Program-made: the position numbers and the translations under genes
Shown: one piece after another, positions 9,147 through 18,123 of the stretch
Position numbering within the stretch: the stretch's first letter is position 1
Layout of the letters: each line of letters opens with the position of its first letter
Assembly (NCBI RefSeq): GCF_007751035.1
Contig: NZ_CP036433.1
Location: forward strand, 6,987,001-7,051,000
Direction: 5' to 3'
DNA length: 64,000 bases
Source of the DNA: Lignipirellula cremea
Lineage (GTDB): Bacteria; Planctomycetota; Planctomycetia; Pirellulales; Pirellulaceae
Notes under the pieces: model-generated
Seen by the model: the letters and a program-made list of their open reading frames with translations, nothing else
The model's database searches: none
What the model was told of the DNA's origin: nothing

Positions 9147-10028
9147 ATGAATCGTTTCAATATGGGCGTACTCGGTTTGGCGGTGGTGCTGGCAGCGGGC
9201 AATGTTTGCCAGGCACAATTCAACGGCAGTGGCGCAGGCAAGGTGCTTGGACACTACTACGGCGGCAATTCGGGAGCAAGGGCCGGCCAGATCGCCGGCG
9301 GCGGCATGCCGGCCATTCAACGCTACGGCAACAACGGAAGTAACCTGGGCGGTGCGGCCGGACAGTACTTTGGCGGCAACAGGGGCGGCCAGTACGGACG
9401 GATCGCTGGCGGCGGCATGCCCGCCATCCAGCGCTACGGCAGTAACGGACGTAACGTAGGCGGCGCGATCGGACAGTATTACGGCGGTAACTCCGGAGCC
9501 CAGGCCGGTCGGATCATCGGCGGCGGCATGCCTGCCATTCGACAGTACGGCAGCGACGGACGCAACGCAGGCCGAGTGCTGGGCCACTACTACGGCGGCA
9601 ATTCGGGAGCTCGGACCGGCCAGGTTGTCGGCGGCGGCATGCCCGCCATTCGCCGCCACTACGGCGACGGACGCAACCTGGGCGAAACAGCCGGACGCTA
9701 CTATGGCGGAGAGTCCGGAGCCCGGACCGGCCGCGTCATCGGCGGCGGCGCCCCGGCCATTCGACGCCACGTCAGTGACGGACGTAACGTGGGAGAAGCA
9801 GTCGGTCGCTATTACGGCGGAGAGTCCGGAGCCCGGATCGGCCGCACCGTTGGCGGCGGGGCGCCTGCGATCAGGCGCAGTGCGAGTGACGGTCGTCAGG
9901 TCGGCGCCGCAGCTGGAGCCGCGGTCGGCTCGGCATACGGCGGGCCGGTCGGCGGTGCGATTGGCGCCAGCGTCGGCCGCACGGTCGGAGGCGGAACCCC
10001 GGCGATTCGCAGGACCCTCGGCTTCTAG
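9147..10028 (+). CDS. Secreted glycine-rich repeat protein with C-terminal glycine zipper
   Basis: The 293-residue product has a signal peptide (about residues 1-23, ending NVCQAQ). It then has six consecutive 37-residue repeats with the pattern GQYYGGNSGAxxGRxIGGG, MPAIRRYGSDGRNxG. The final 40 residues (GAAVGSAYGGPVGGAIGAS) resemble a glycine-zipper membrane-inserting segment. No enzyme motif is present. It may be a surface or cell-wall component. I chose the ATG at 9147 because it begins the signal peptide and is preceded by a GAAGGGTAGCAAG ribosome site. Function unknown. Confidence 0.8.
   Translation: MNRFNMGVLGLAVVLAAGNVCQAQFNGSGAGKVLGHYYGGNSGARAGQIAGGGMPAIQRYGNNGSNLGGAAGQYFGGNRGGQYGRIAGGGMPAIQRYGSNGRNVGGAIGQYYGGNSGAQAGRIIGGGMPAIRQYGSDGRNAGRVLGHYYGGNSGARTGQVVGGGMPAIRRHYGDGRNLGETAGRYYGGESGARTGRVIGGGAPAIRRHVSDGRNVGEAVGRYYGGESGARIGRTVGGGAPAIRRSASDGRQVGAAAGAAVGSAYGGPVGGAIGASVGRTVGGGTPAIRRTLGF
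9240..9905 (+). repeat. Six tandem 111-bp coding repeats
   Basis: The 37-residue repeats are exactly in register at DNA level (111 bp each). Units differ by scattered substitutions and keep GGG-(M/A)-PAI and YYGG. Units 5 and 6 share GESGAR and GGGAPAIRR, suggesting a later duplication. Confidence 0.8.
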
Positions 10029-10396
10029 GAGATGCCGCATCTCTCGCACCCACCAGGCTCCGCTCGCTGTCTCCGGCGAGTGGAGCCGCTCACGTTCTTG
10101 TCGGCCCTGGCTGGCGATCGCTCCGGGTCTTCGCTAAGGCTTGCTCGCGTTCGATGCCAGACGGTCCGTGTCGGTATCCGCGAATTCGTCCAGCATGTGT
10201 TTGCGGCGGAAGGAACCGAAGATCGTCGTCGGGAGAAACAGCGGGCGCCAGGCTCGTCGCCCACGCATGGCGTCTCTACCGAGTCAGGCTGCTCGAACCG
10301 CACGTCCAGATTTTCCCCTTATCGAGTGAGATCGGCCGGCCATTCGATGTATGCTCTAATTTGTGGGCTACATTCCTCTCCTGGAGATTCCCTAAG
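10029..10396. other. Intergenic region, no gene recognised
   Basis: Open frames cross this 368-bp interval but none shows a start with a ribosome site or a recognisable protein. It probably contains the promoter of the TPR lipoprotein gene that begins at 10397. Confidence 0.4.
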
Positions 10397-11692
10397 GTGA
10401 TCCAAAATACCCGCATTTTGTGCGTCATGTTGATCTTGCTGGGTCTGGTCTCGGCCTCCTGCTCGAAGAAGACCGAGTCGGGCGATACCGCCAGTAACCC
10501 AGAATCGCCTGGCGATCCGCCGAAAGTGGGCGAGTCGCAGCACGCCGGCGCTGAATGGGACGCAGTCATGACGCAGGGCAACGATTACCTGAAGTCCGCC
10601 CAGTATGAACGGGCGGCGGTGCTGTACAAGAAATCCATCGAAATCGCCAAAGAGAATGTCGGCGCTGATCACCCCGCTTACGCCACCAGTTTGAACAACC
10701 TGGGGGTGGTCTACTTCGTGCAAGGCAAGAACTCCGAGGCATTGGCGCTCTACAAGCAGTCTCTGAAGATTCGTGAACAGACCCTCGGTCCTGATCACCC
10801 TGACCTGGCCAACAGTCTGGTCAATCTTGGCGCACTCTACATGATCAGCGGAGATTTCTTGCTGGCGGAACCGCTCGTCAAGCGTGGGTTGGCGATTCGT
10901 GAGCGGGCATACGGTCTCGATCACCTTCAGGTCGCCTCTGATACGCGCATCCTGGGCGGCATCTACATGTTCCAGCGCCGTACTGCGGAAGCCGAGACCT
11001 TATACAAGCGAGCGTTAGCGATTCGCACCGCGGCGCTGGGACCCGATGACCCGGGTGTGGCCGAAAGTCTGCGAGACCTGTCCTTCGTCTGCCTGCGCAA
11101 GAAACAGAACGCGGAGGCCGAATCGCTCGCCCAGCAAGCGTTGGCGATCAACGAGAAAGCCCTCGCCCCCGATCACCCCGATGTGGGCACTAGTCTGGTC
11201 ACCCTGGCCAATGTCTACACAGCAGAAGAAAAGTATGCGGAAGCGGAGCCGCTCGTGGAACGGGCCTTGGCGATTTTCGAACAGATCTACGGTTCCCAGC
11301 ATGTCGAAACTGGGAATCGACTTAGCGAACTCGCCGAAGTTCGCAGCAAGCAAAAGAAATTTGCGGAGGCCGAGCCGCTGTTCCAGCAATCGCTAACGAT
11401 TTATGAACAAGCGGAGGGCGCCCAGGGCCCCAGGATCGCCACGAACTTGAAACGCCAGGCCGACCACTATCGAGCGCAAGAAGACCTGGACAAAGCCGAA
11501 CCGCTCTACCAGCGAGTGCTCGCGATGTATGAAACCGATCCCGACATGGAGGATGCCAACGAAGAATTGAGCCTCACCACTTTGGCTTCCAGCCTGGAGA
11601 GTCTGGCCGGCATCTATCGCATGACGGAACGAGCCGAACAAGCAGTGGAACTGGAGCAAAGGGCCGCGCGTCTGCGGAAACGCCTGGAATAG
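10397..11692 (+). CDS. TPR-repeat lipoprotein (kinesin-light-chain type)
   Basis: The 431-residue product starts with a hydrophobic leader ending LGLVSASC, a probable though not ideal lipobox, so it is likely anchored in a membrane. The rest consists of about eight tetratricopeptide repeats of the 42-residue TPR_12 type, recognisable by recurring NLGxxY, LYKQSLKIREQTLGPDHPD and ALAI. Such proteins are scaffolds for protein-protein contact. The GTG start at 10397 has GGAG 10 nt upstream; an ATG at 10430 is an alternative. Its partner is unknown. Confidence 0.82.
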   Translation: MIQNTRILCVMLILLGLVSASCSKKTESGDTASNPESPGDPPKVGESQHAGAEWDAVMTQGNDYLKSAQYERAAVLYKKSIEIAKENVGADHPAYATSLNNLGVVYFVQGKNSEALALYKQSLKIREQTLGPDHPDLANSLVNLGALYMISGDFLLAEPLVKRGLAIRERAYGLDHLQVASDTRILGGIYMFQRRTAEAETLYKRALAIRTAALGPDDPGVAESLRDLSFVCLRKKQNAEAESLAQQALAINEKALAPDHPDVGTSLVTLANVYTAEEKYAEAEPLVERALAIFEQIYGSQHVETGNRLSELAEVRSKQKKFAEAEPLFQQSLTIYEQAEGAQGPRIATNLKRQADHYRAQEDLDKAEPLYQRVLAMYETDPDMEDANEELSLTTLASSLESLAGIYRMTERAEQAVELEQRAARLRKRLE

Positions 11693-11772
11693 GGGAGACG
11701 TCAGGAATTCCCGGCAGACGCTGGCTTCACCGTTTCGGCAGGGCCTGGTGGGTGATCGATCCCGGCCTTTGC

Positions 11773-12708
11773 TCAGCGGGGCGAGTAGAGAGAAAAGGAA
11801 TCGACCGTGGCGTCGTCCAGGATTTTCTCAAACAGCTGCCTGGTGAGTTCGGCAAAACCTTTGCTGCTCAAATGAATGTTGTTGGGCTGATAGGACCAGG
11901 TTTCAAAATTCTTCGCCGGATCGCCCAGGTCGATATCCAGCAGATAGCACTGCTTGTCTTCGTCGCACACTCTCTTCTGGGCGTCAGCCAGCACTTCGAC
12001 ATTCTGGAAGTCATAAATGTGCTTGCGGACAAAAACTTTCAGGTCGGGAATCCCTGAATCTTTGCGAAACACAGCGATAAAGTTCTTGAGATTGGCATGG
12101 TACTCGTCCGCCTTTTTCTTGTCGGACTCGCCCTGGTCCCAGTACATGCCTACCACGCGAACTTCGGGATATTCTTTGTTCAGCTGGGTCATCCCTCGGT
12201 TGCACCAGTCGAGCCAGAGGGCGTAATGGCTGTTCTCCTGTTCGGGGTTCCAGTCCTTGTAGAGATTCCTGCCGCTGGGCCCGTATTTGATGACATACAG
12301 GTCGTTGTCGGGGAAACGCTCTTCCAGTTCATGCAGAACGGGAAGCTCCATGCCATGCACCCGGGCGTCCCGTTTGGGCGGACGCGTATTGACCCAGGGA
12401 TCAAACCGTTCAAAGCCCGCATCGGGCATCCAGATGTAGCTGTGGGTATAGTCGGCCGCATTGGTTGGCAAGCCGACGGCGTCGGCGGTCGATCCCCGTG
12501 GAAAGTCGCGGTCCTTGCCCCAGACGGGCCGTTCCTCTTCTTTTTGCCCAAAGACGCCGCAGCCGCCCGCGTTCGACTGGCCGGCCACCATGAACACGAT
12601 GGCCGCCCGTTTGGTCTGCTTCTCTTTCAACTGGGCGAAGGCCGGTTGGGCGAATGTCGCCGCCAGCACGACACTCAAAAGGATCGATAGACTTTTTCCT
12701 GTCGCCAT
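11773..12708 (-). CDS. Secreted sialate O-acetylesterase-like (SASA/CE6) hydrolase
   Basis: The 311-residue protein has a signal peptide (1-25, ending AQPAFAQ). It has the SGNH-type nucleophile motif VFMVAGQSNAGG, VRVVGMYWDQGESD in the middle and NNIHLSSKG near the C-terminus, which supplies the catalytic His. This matches the DUF303/SASA family, which removes acetyl groups from sialic acids or plant polysaccharides. Planctomycetes often encode many of these for polysaccharide degradation. The specific substrate cannot be told from sequence. Confidence 0.85.
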   Translation of the reverse strand: MATGKSLSILLSVVLAATFAQPAFAQLKEKQTKRAAIVFMVAGQSNAGGCGVFGQKEEERPVWGKDRDFPRGSTADAVGLPTNAADYTHSYIWMPDAGFERFDPWVNTRPPKRDARVHGMELPVLHELEERFPDNDLYVIKYGPSGRNLYKDWNPEQENSHYALWLDWCNRGMTQLNKEYPEVRVVGMYWDQGESDKKKADEYHANLKNFIAVFRKDSGIPDLKVFVRKHIYDFQNVEVLADAQKRVCDEDKQCYLLDIDLGDPAKNFETWSYQPNNIHLSSKGFAELTRQLFEKILDDATVDSFSLYSPR

Positions 12709-12881
12709 GTGTCTCGCCTGATTCAGTTCTGGTTTTCAATCGCCCGATTCACGAACAGGACTTCCGCACAAGCAAACGCACGGCAGCCAAACGTCGCCCC
12801 GGATCCTGTCGCCTGGGAGGAGCGTGGTCCCCTATCGTAGCAAACCGGCAAAGGCTCAACATGCGGCTCTTTCTGTCGCCG

Positions 12882-13487
12882 TCAGGTGAGGCGATCGTCT
12901 GCGGCGAGCCCGCCTGGCTGATCAGGTCCGAATTCGTCCAGCAGACGCTGGCAGCGGAAGGAGCCGATGATCACAAACGGCAGGAACAGCGGAAACAGCA
13001 ACAGGCCGACGCCGAACGTCGAGCGAATCAAAGTCGCCACCGTGGGATGCGAGGCAGGACGATACCAGAAAAACAGGAACAGCAGCACCGGGATCATCAC
13101 CAGGGCATACACAAAAAACAGCACGGCCGCAGGCGAAACAAACCCGCGCCGGGCAATCAGGACGACCGCCATCACCAGGAACAACAGGCCCAGCACTTTC
13201 AGCACGCTGGTCAGCCAGCCTAGATTGCTACCGACCTGCCGATCGAAAAGATCCCCGTCAGAAGCTCCTACCAGGGACAGATACGGATACCGCACCACCA
13301 CATAAGCCGACAGCAGAAAAGAAACCACGATCACCATTCCCAGGCCGGCCAGCACCACCACCCGGCCGACCGGCGGCAGCTTTCCCAGCAGGCCAAAAGC
13401 GGTCGACGCCAGGAGCAGGAGCGTCACCGACATCAACGTCTGGCTGGCCCGGTAAGACCACGGAAACGTGGCGAATTCAAAACTCAT
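12882..13487 (-). CDS. Integral membrane protein, five predicted helices
   Basis: The 201-residue protein starts at ATG 13487, which is preceded by a strong GGAGGAAA ribosome site; the frame extends further but with basic, non-membrane sequence. Hydrophobic segments lie at about residues 18-36, 40-66, 95-115, 119-143 and 158-180. The tail is polar. I recognise no family. It is the first of a leftward group of small membrane-protein genes (12882-15506) that may share regulation. Confidence 0.72.
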   Translation of the reverse strand: MSFEFATFPWSYRASQTLMSVTLLLLASTAFGLLGKLPPVGRVVVLAGLGMVIVVSFLLSAYVVVRYPYLSLVGASDGDLFDRQVGSNLGWLTSVLKVLGLLFLVMAVVLIARRGFVSPAAVLFFVYALVMIPVLLFLFFWYRPASHPTVATLIRSTFGVGLLLFPLFLPFVIIGSFRCQRLLDEFGPDQPGGLAADDRLT

Positions 13488-13652
13488 TGCGTTTCCTCCG
13501 TCAGGCGTCGCAAGCGAAAGGCGGCCGACAGGGACGACGCACAGGCCGACAATGGCTGTTCCACCGCGCCGCCAAGCCACATTGTACCGCATACGCTGGT
13601 TCGGCATGTTACCAGAGCAACGACGTTCGCCCCTTCTTCGTCCAGCCAAAGT

Positions 13653-14174
13653 TCAGGGCCCGGCCAGTTTCAGCAGGGCCGCGATCACGCCGAGCGTCAG
13701 CAGGCCAATCAGCATCATACAGACAACACCCAGCGCATAGTAAACCGCCGCCAGCGCCAGTGAGTCGACATAAGAAAGGCGGGCGCCGTCCTCCTGGCGG
13801 GGAAACGTCCGGCAGAAGATGGCGGCCGTCAACAACAGGCTGATCATGGCCGAACACAGAAAGAATGTCGGGGACCAGCCGCTCAGGAAGTCGATCGGCG
13901 GGGGATAGCGCCGTCCTGCCGAATGGATTTGCGCAGATACCCCGGCGGTAAAGCCGTACTGGATACCGACCGAGAAGTTGATGGCAAACATGACGAAGCT
14001 GGAGACCAGCGCCGATTTGTAAGCGGAAAGGTACGGGACTTTGCCGAAGCCCATCCATAATGCGGCAATTCGCAACCAGATGGCAGCGATGAAACTTCCC
14101 AGGATCACGCCCAGCGAAAAACCGAGGAGTCGACCCAGAACCATAAACGCATCGATTGTCAGGAATTGTTCCAT
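13653..14174 (-). CDS. Integral membrane protein, about four predicted helices
   Basis: The 173-residue product starts at ATG 14174, with GGAGA 5-9 nt upstream. Hydrophobic stretches at about residues 10-45, 55-76, 100-118 and 135-170 suggest a polytopic inner-membrane protein. No family is recognised. The neighbouring gene at 12882-13487 is of similar type and the same strand. Confidence 0.7.
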   Translation of the reverse strand: MEQFLTIDAFMVLGRLLGFSLGVILGSFIAAIWLRIAALWMGFGKVPYLSAYKSALVSSFVMFAINFSVGIQYGFTAGVSAQIHSAGRRYPPPIDFLSGWSPTFFLCSAMISLLLTAAIFCRTFPRQEDGARLSYVDSLALAAVYYALGVVCMMLIGLLTLGVIAALLKLAGP

Positions 14175-14432
14175 CGGGGTCTCCGCGAAGATGCGTATCA
14201 GGTAAGAGACAGTCCAGGATCCGCGGGACGTCAAGGCAGGCGAAAGAACCCAGCAACTCTGCCCTTTGTTGTCGCCGCCCGCCGTGAAACCGCCTGCCCG
14301 GAAAACTGCCCGATGCGACCCGTTGCTGGCCGCATGCGTCACATGATGAACAACGCCCGGCGCCGGGTGCAACGGCCTGCGTTCCCTATTCCGGCGGCGC
14401 CGCGACATATGCTGCCAGGCGTCCATGCCCCG

Positions 14433-14678
14433 TTAGCTCTCGCCCGGCGGTCGATACGGATTCCCATCGGGCGGCGGCAAGGCAGAATCTGTTAGATCCC
14501 CCGGAAGCGAGGCGGGCGGAAGCTGGTCATCGTCCTCGTCGTCCTCGTCATCTTCTGGGACGTAACCGATGGCCTGCAGCCGGCGCTTCCGCTCGTTATA
14601 GTCCGCTCGCCGCTGCTGGTCCTGTCGAACAGCAATCGGAAACAAGAGCAATAGCAGGAGCAGAGCAAACAGCAACAT
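14433..14678 (-). CDS. Small membrane protein with acidic tail
   Basis: From ATG 14678 the 81-residue product has one N-terminal membrane helix (MLLFALLLLLLLFPIAV) followed by a charged segment and an acidic run (EDDEDDEDDD), ending in a Pro-rich tail (PPDGNPYRPPGES). The ribosome site is weak. The function is unknown, and its size makes this call less certain than for neighbouring genes. Confidence 0.55.
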   Translation of the reverse strand: MLLFALLLLLLLFPIAVRQDQQRRADYNERKRRLQAIGYVPEDDEDDEDDDQLPPASLPGDLTDSALPPPDGNPYRPPGES

Positions 14679-14975
14679 GCCGAGTCTTTCTGCAGGCGGT
14701 GAGCGTCTGGGCAAAATTCTTGACTGCGACCAATCGACAGCTGGGATGGACGAACTTGCCTTACACGCGCTTCTCACGCCGGGGATCGCCTATCCGCCGA
14801 ATTTTTCTTTTCCCATATACATAGTCGGAGGGAAATTCGTCATCGGCGGCGACCGCGTTCCAGAGCGTTGGCAAATCACCGCTGAGGCGAATCGTCTTCG
14901 ACGTTTGAGTTTACTGGCTTGCGGTCGCGCCGACGCCGCACATTCTGCAGCCCCGACAGGCCTGCCGGATTCTCG

Positions 14976-15506
14976 TTAGCTGTGGGGGATGTCGTTGGGG
15001 ATAGGAAAGTTCGCGGCGTCGGATCGGAGTTTTTTCACGGCCGCGTTCGCCCGCAACTGGTGCTGCACGCATCCCGTCAGCCACAAGACAATCGTGGCGA
15101 CGCCGAGAGCCCACAAGGGAATCAGCAGCAGGTAGTGCAGCGGTCCCCAGGCCTGAATCAGTTCGCGAGAGAAGAGAAACCTGGAAAGGATCCGGCCGAT
15201 AACGGCGTAGGCGCACGTGATCCCAAACAGATATTCTCCCCAGATTTTCAGCCGGGGCTTGGGCACGGCTTTACGCACGGCTTTTTCGGCCGCGCGGTCC
15301 GCCGCTTCCTGCTTCTCCATGCGGGCAAACACGTGGCGGTCCTGCAGGTACTGCCGCACTTCCAGCGCCTGGTCGGAGCGACCCAGCGGGCAGATCATCC
15401 AGTTTTCTTCAATCTTCCCCTGAGCCAGCAACTCGTCAATCTTTGACGGCGCATGCTGCCCTGACCACAACACGGCATTTGGTTTTTTTAAGGCAAACTG
15501 CATCAT
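14976..15506 (-). CDS. GYF_2-domain membrane protein
   Basis: The 176-residue protein (ATG 15506 or the adjacent 15503) begins with FALKKPNAVLWSGQHAP and IDELLAQGKIEENWMICPLG, which fits the GYF domain 2 pattern common in planctomycete membrane proteins. A linker rich in Ala, Lys and Arg leads to two hydrophobic segments (about 105-125 and 135-155). GYF domains bind proline-rich peptides, so it may tether a partner at the membrane. The upstream gene boundary is uncertain because the frame stays open. Confidence 0.7.
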   Translation of the reverse strand: MMQFALKKPNAVLWSGQHAPSKIDELLAQGKIEENWMICPLGRSDQALEVRQYLQDRHVFARMEKQEAADRAAEKAVRKAVPKPRLKIWGEYLFGITCAYAVIGRILSRFLFSRELIQAWGPLHYLLLIPLWALGVATIVLWLTGCVQHQLRANAAVKKLRSDAANFPIPNDIPHS

Positions 15507-15863
15507 TAGCAGGGCGACCTGAGATCGAGAAAAAAGGAATTGAGCAATGGAGGAGGGAAAGGCGAGCTCGCGGCGTGTGGCCGGATCGATCCGTTGGCGA
15601 TCCCCTCTGCGGACGTGAAACTGCCTCGTCCGGTGCACGCCATTATGCCGGACGCCAGGCTCCGGCTGCAACCGCGCTCGCAGCCCGCCCCTATCCCTGC
15701 TTGCCAGCCAGCGTCGGCCAAGGTCTCCATGCGAATGGCGATGCGAAGGACGCAGCTTCGCGATCCTGACAGACGCGTGGATATTCGCAGAGCCTGGCGG
15801 GGCTTAGAATGCGGTCGTGATACTTTTCCGGATTCCGCTCCCCCGGTGCAGAAGGAACGTCCC
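15507..15863. other. Divergent intergenic region
   Basis: This 357-bp interval between the leftward GYF_2 gene and the rightward ATP-grasp gene has no supported gene. It presumably holds two divergent promoters. Confidence 0.4.
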
Positions 15864-16601
15864 ATGATTGAGAAAGTATTCGTCCAGGCAGAAGCCGGCG
15901 TGCCGGTCGACGAGGCATTTCACAAGGCCTGGCATGGCTTTCGCAAACGTCGCATTCCGTGCGACCTGGTGGAGGAGCAAACGCTGCTCGATGGCTCCTT
16001 GCCGCTGACGCGACAGACGCTGGTGGCGGGGGCGATTCGCGTGGTGGAGCAGGCAATCACACAGATTGGCATGCGACCGCCGACGGCCAACAACCTGCCG
16101 GAAGAACTGCGCGCTTATTTTGGGCGCCGCATTCAAAAGACCGATCTCGGCCAGGTAAGAAAGCAGTGGCGAAGCCAGGTGAGCCAGGAGGCGTGTTTTC
16201 TGAAACCGCTCGACAAGAACAAAGCCTTTCCCGCGATCGCCCTGTTTGACGCCGACGATCTGCGGGGACTGGATCGCTTTGCCGACGACACCCGGGTGAT
16301 CGTCTCTGAATATGTCGTCTTTGAATCGGAATGGCGGGCGTTTGTCGTGCAGGGCGAGGTCGTCGGGCTGGCCCATTACCAGGGCGACTTCTTCCAGTAT
16401 CCGGACCGCGACACGCTGCTCTCCGCCATCCGCGATTTTCACCAGGCGCCGGCTGGGTACGGCATCGACTTTGGCGTTCTGTCGGGCGGCCGAACGGTGC
16501 TGATCGAAGCAAACGACGGTTACTCGCTGGGCTCTTACAGCTTGAACTCCGTCGACTACTCCCGTCTGCTGGAAGCCCGCTGGGAGGAACTGGCGGCGTG
16601 A
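15864..16601 (+). CDS. ATP-grasp domain protein (DUF4343-like)
   Basis: The 245-residue protein has the layout of a small ATP-grasp ligase. The central segment (KPLDKNKAFPAIALF, then VIVSEYVVFESEWRAFVVQGEVVGLAHY) resembles the nucleotide-binding beta strands, and the C-terminal IDFGVLSGGRTVLIEANDGYSLGSY supplies the metal-binding Glu-Ala-Asn-Asp typical of the fold. Such enzymes join a carboxylate to an amine or phosphate through an acyl-phosphate; the substrate here is unknown. The start ATG 15864 has AAGGAA at good spacing; earlier in-frame codons lie in non-coding sequence. Confidence 0.75.
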   Translation: MIEKVFVQAEAGVPVDEAFHKAWHGFRKRRIPCDLVEEQTLLDGSLPLTRQTLVAGAIRVVEQAITQIGMRPPTANNLPEELRAYFGRRIQKTDLGQVRKQWRSQVSQEACFLKPLDKNKAFPAIALFDADDLRGLDRFADDTRVIVSEYVVFESEWRAFVVQGEVVGLAHYQGDFFQYPDRDTLLSAIRDFHQAPAGYGIDFGVLSGGRTVLIEANDGYSLGSYSLNSVDYSRLLEARWEELAA

Positions 16602-16707
16602 ACCTGGTTTCACGATTCTTGCATCGCGGGAGCGGACGTCTTAGACTGGCGGGGTGGCAAGGTATGGCATGACGGCTCCTTGGCGTTCACCGGACGGGAC
16701 TTGAGGC

Positions 16708-18123
16708 ATGACCCAGTTTCTGCGACTTCCCCAGACGCGTCGCGGCTGGATGGCGACGGCCAGTGCGGGCGCTGCGTCGCTAGCGCTGGCGACGCTCGCC
16801 GCGGACGATGCGGCGGCGGCTCCGGGTTTGTTCGCACCGAAGGGAACGCACTTTGAACCGCGGGCAAAACGGGTTATCTGGCTGTTCATGCATGGCGGGC
16901 CCAGTCATGTCGATCTGTTCGACCCCAAGCCCGATCTGCTCAAGTATGCAGGGCAGCCGTTGCCGGAAAGTTTTGGCGCGGTCGATACCCGGCGGAATGT
17001 CGCCCGGAACGCGTTGCTGGCTCCGGTGGCTCCCTTTCGGAAGAGTGGTTCCAGTGGGCTGCCGCTGACCGAGATGATGCCGCATCTGGCGGAAATGGCC
17101 GACGAGCTGTGCATGATTCGCAGCCTGCATGGCGACAGCGTGAACCACCCGCAGTCGGTCTACCAGATGAACACCGGCAGCATTTTGATGGGCCGGCCTG
17201 CCTTTGGCAGCTGGCTGGCGTATGGCATGGGGTCGGAGAACCAGAACCTGCCGGCCTTTGTGGTGCTGCCTGATCCAGGAGGCGGCGTCAAAGGCGGTCC
17301 GCCAGCCTGGGGGAACGGTTTTTTGCCGGCCGCTTACCAGGGCACGCCGATGCGGCCCAAGGCGCCGGCCCTGCTGCATTTGAAACCGCCAGGCAGTCTG
17401 TCGCGAGACAGGCAACGCGCCACGCTCGATCTGGTCCAGGCGATTAACCGCGACCATCTGCAGCAGCGGAACGACGACGATGAACTGGCGGCGCGCATTG
17501 AAGCGTACGAGCTGGCCTTTCGTATGCAGACGGCCGCGCCGGAGCTGGTCGATCTCAGCGGCGAAACGGCCGAAACGCTGTCCCTGTATGGCGTCGACCA
17601 GAGCGCAACGCAGGAGTTTGGCGCCCGCTGCCTGCTGGCCCGCCGCATGATCGAACGGGGCGTCCGCTGCGTGCAGTTGTACTCAGGCGACACTAACGGC
17701 TGGGACGCGCATAACGACGTCCGCAAGAACCATCAAACGTACTGCGAGCGCACCGACAAGCCGGTCGCCGGCCTGCTGCTCGACTTGAAACGGCGGGGCC
17801 TGCTCGAAGATACGCTGGTCATCTGGGGCGGCGAGTTTGGCCGTATGCCGATGAGCGAACAGGGCACGGGCCGCGATCATAACCCGTGGGGCTATTCCGT
17901 CTGGCTGGCGGGCGGCGGCGTGAAACGCGGCTTTGCTTACGGAGCGACCGACGCCGTGGGACTCAGAGCGACCGAACAAAAGGTTTCCGTCCGCGACTTC
18001 CACGCCACCCTGCTGCACCTGCTGGGGATGGATCATAATCGTCTCACGTATGAACATAACGGTCTGGATCAGCGACTCACGGGCCCCGATGAAGCCCATC
18101 CGGTAAAGGATCTTCTGGCATGA
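16708..18123 (+). CDS. DUF1501 protein, Tat-exported
   Basis: The 471-residue protein has a Tat-like leader (TRRGWMATASAGAASLALA, from residue 10). It is followed by the family signature RVIWLFMHGGPSHVDLFDPKP and later CVQLYSGDTNGWDAHNDV, DTLVIWGGEFGRMP and GRDHNPWGYSVWLAGGG. DUF1501 proteins belong to the alkaline phosphatase/sulfatase superfamily, and the His/Asp positions for metal binding are visible. In planctomycetes they are nearly always paired with a DUF1549/DUF1553 protein, as here: the next gene overlaps by 4 nt (ATGA). The pair probably works in the periplasm; the biochemical role is not established. Confidence 0.92.
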   Translation: MTQFLRLPQTRRGWMATASAGAASLALATLAADDAAAAPGLFAPKGTHFEPRAKRVIWLFMHGGPSHVDLFDPKPDLLKYAGQPLPESFGAVDTRRNVARNALLAPVAPFRKSGSSGLPLTEMMPHLAEMADELCMIRSLHGDSVNHPQSVYQMNTGSILMGRPAFGSWLAYGMGSENQNLPAFVVLPDPGGGVKGGPPAWGNGFLPAAYQGTPMRPKAPALLHLKPPGSLSRDRQRATLDLVQAINRDHLQQRNDDDELAARIEAYELAFRMQTAAPELVDLSGETAETLSLYGVDQSATQEFGARCLLARRMIERGVRCVQLYSGDTNGWDAHNDVRKNHQTYCERTDKPVAGLLLDLKRRGLLEDTLVIWGGEFGRMPMSEQGTGRDHNPWGYSVWLAGGGVKRGFAYGATDAVGLRATEQKVSVRDFHATLLHLLGMDHNRLTYEHNGLDQRLTGPDEAHPVKDLLA

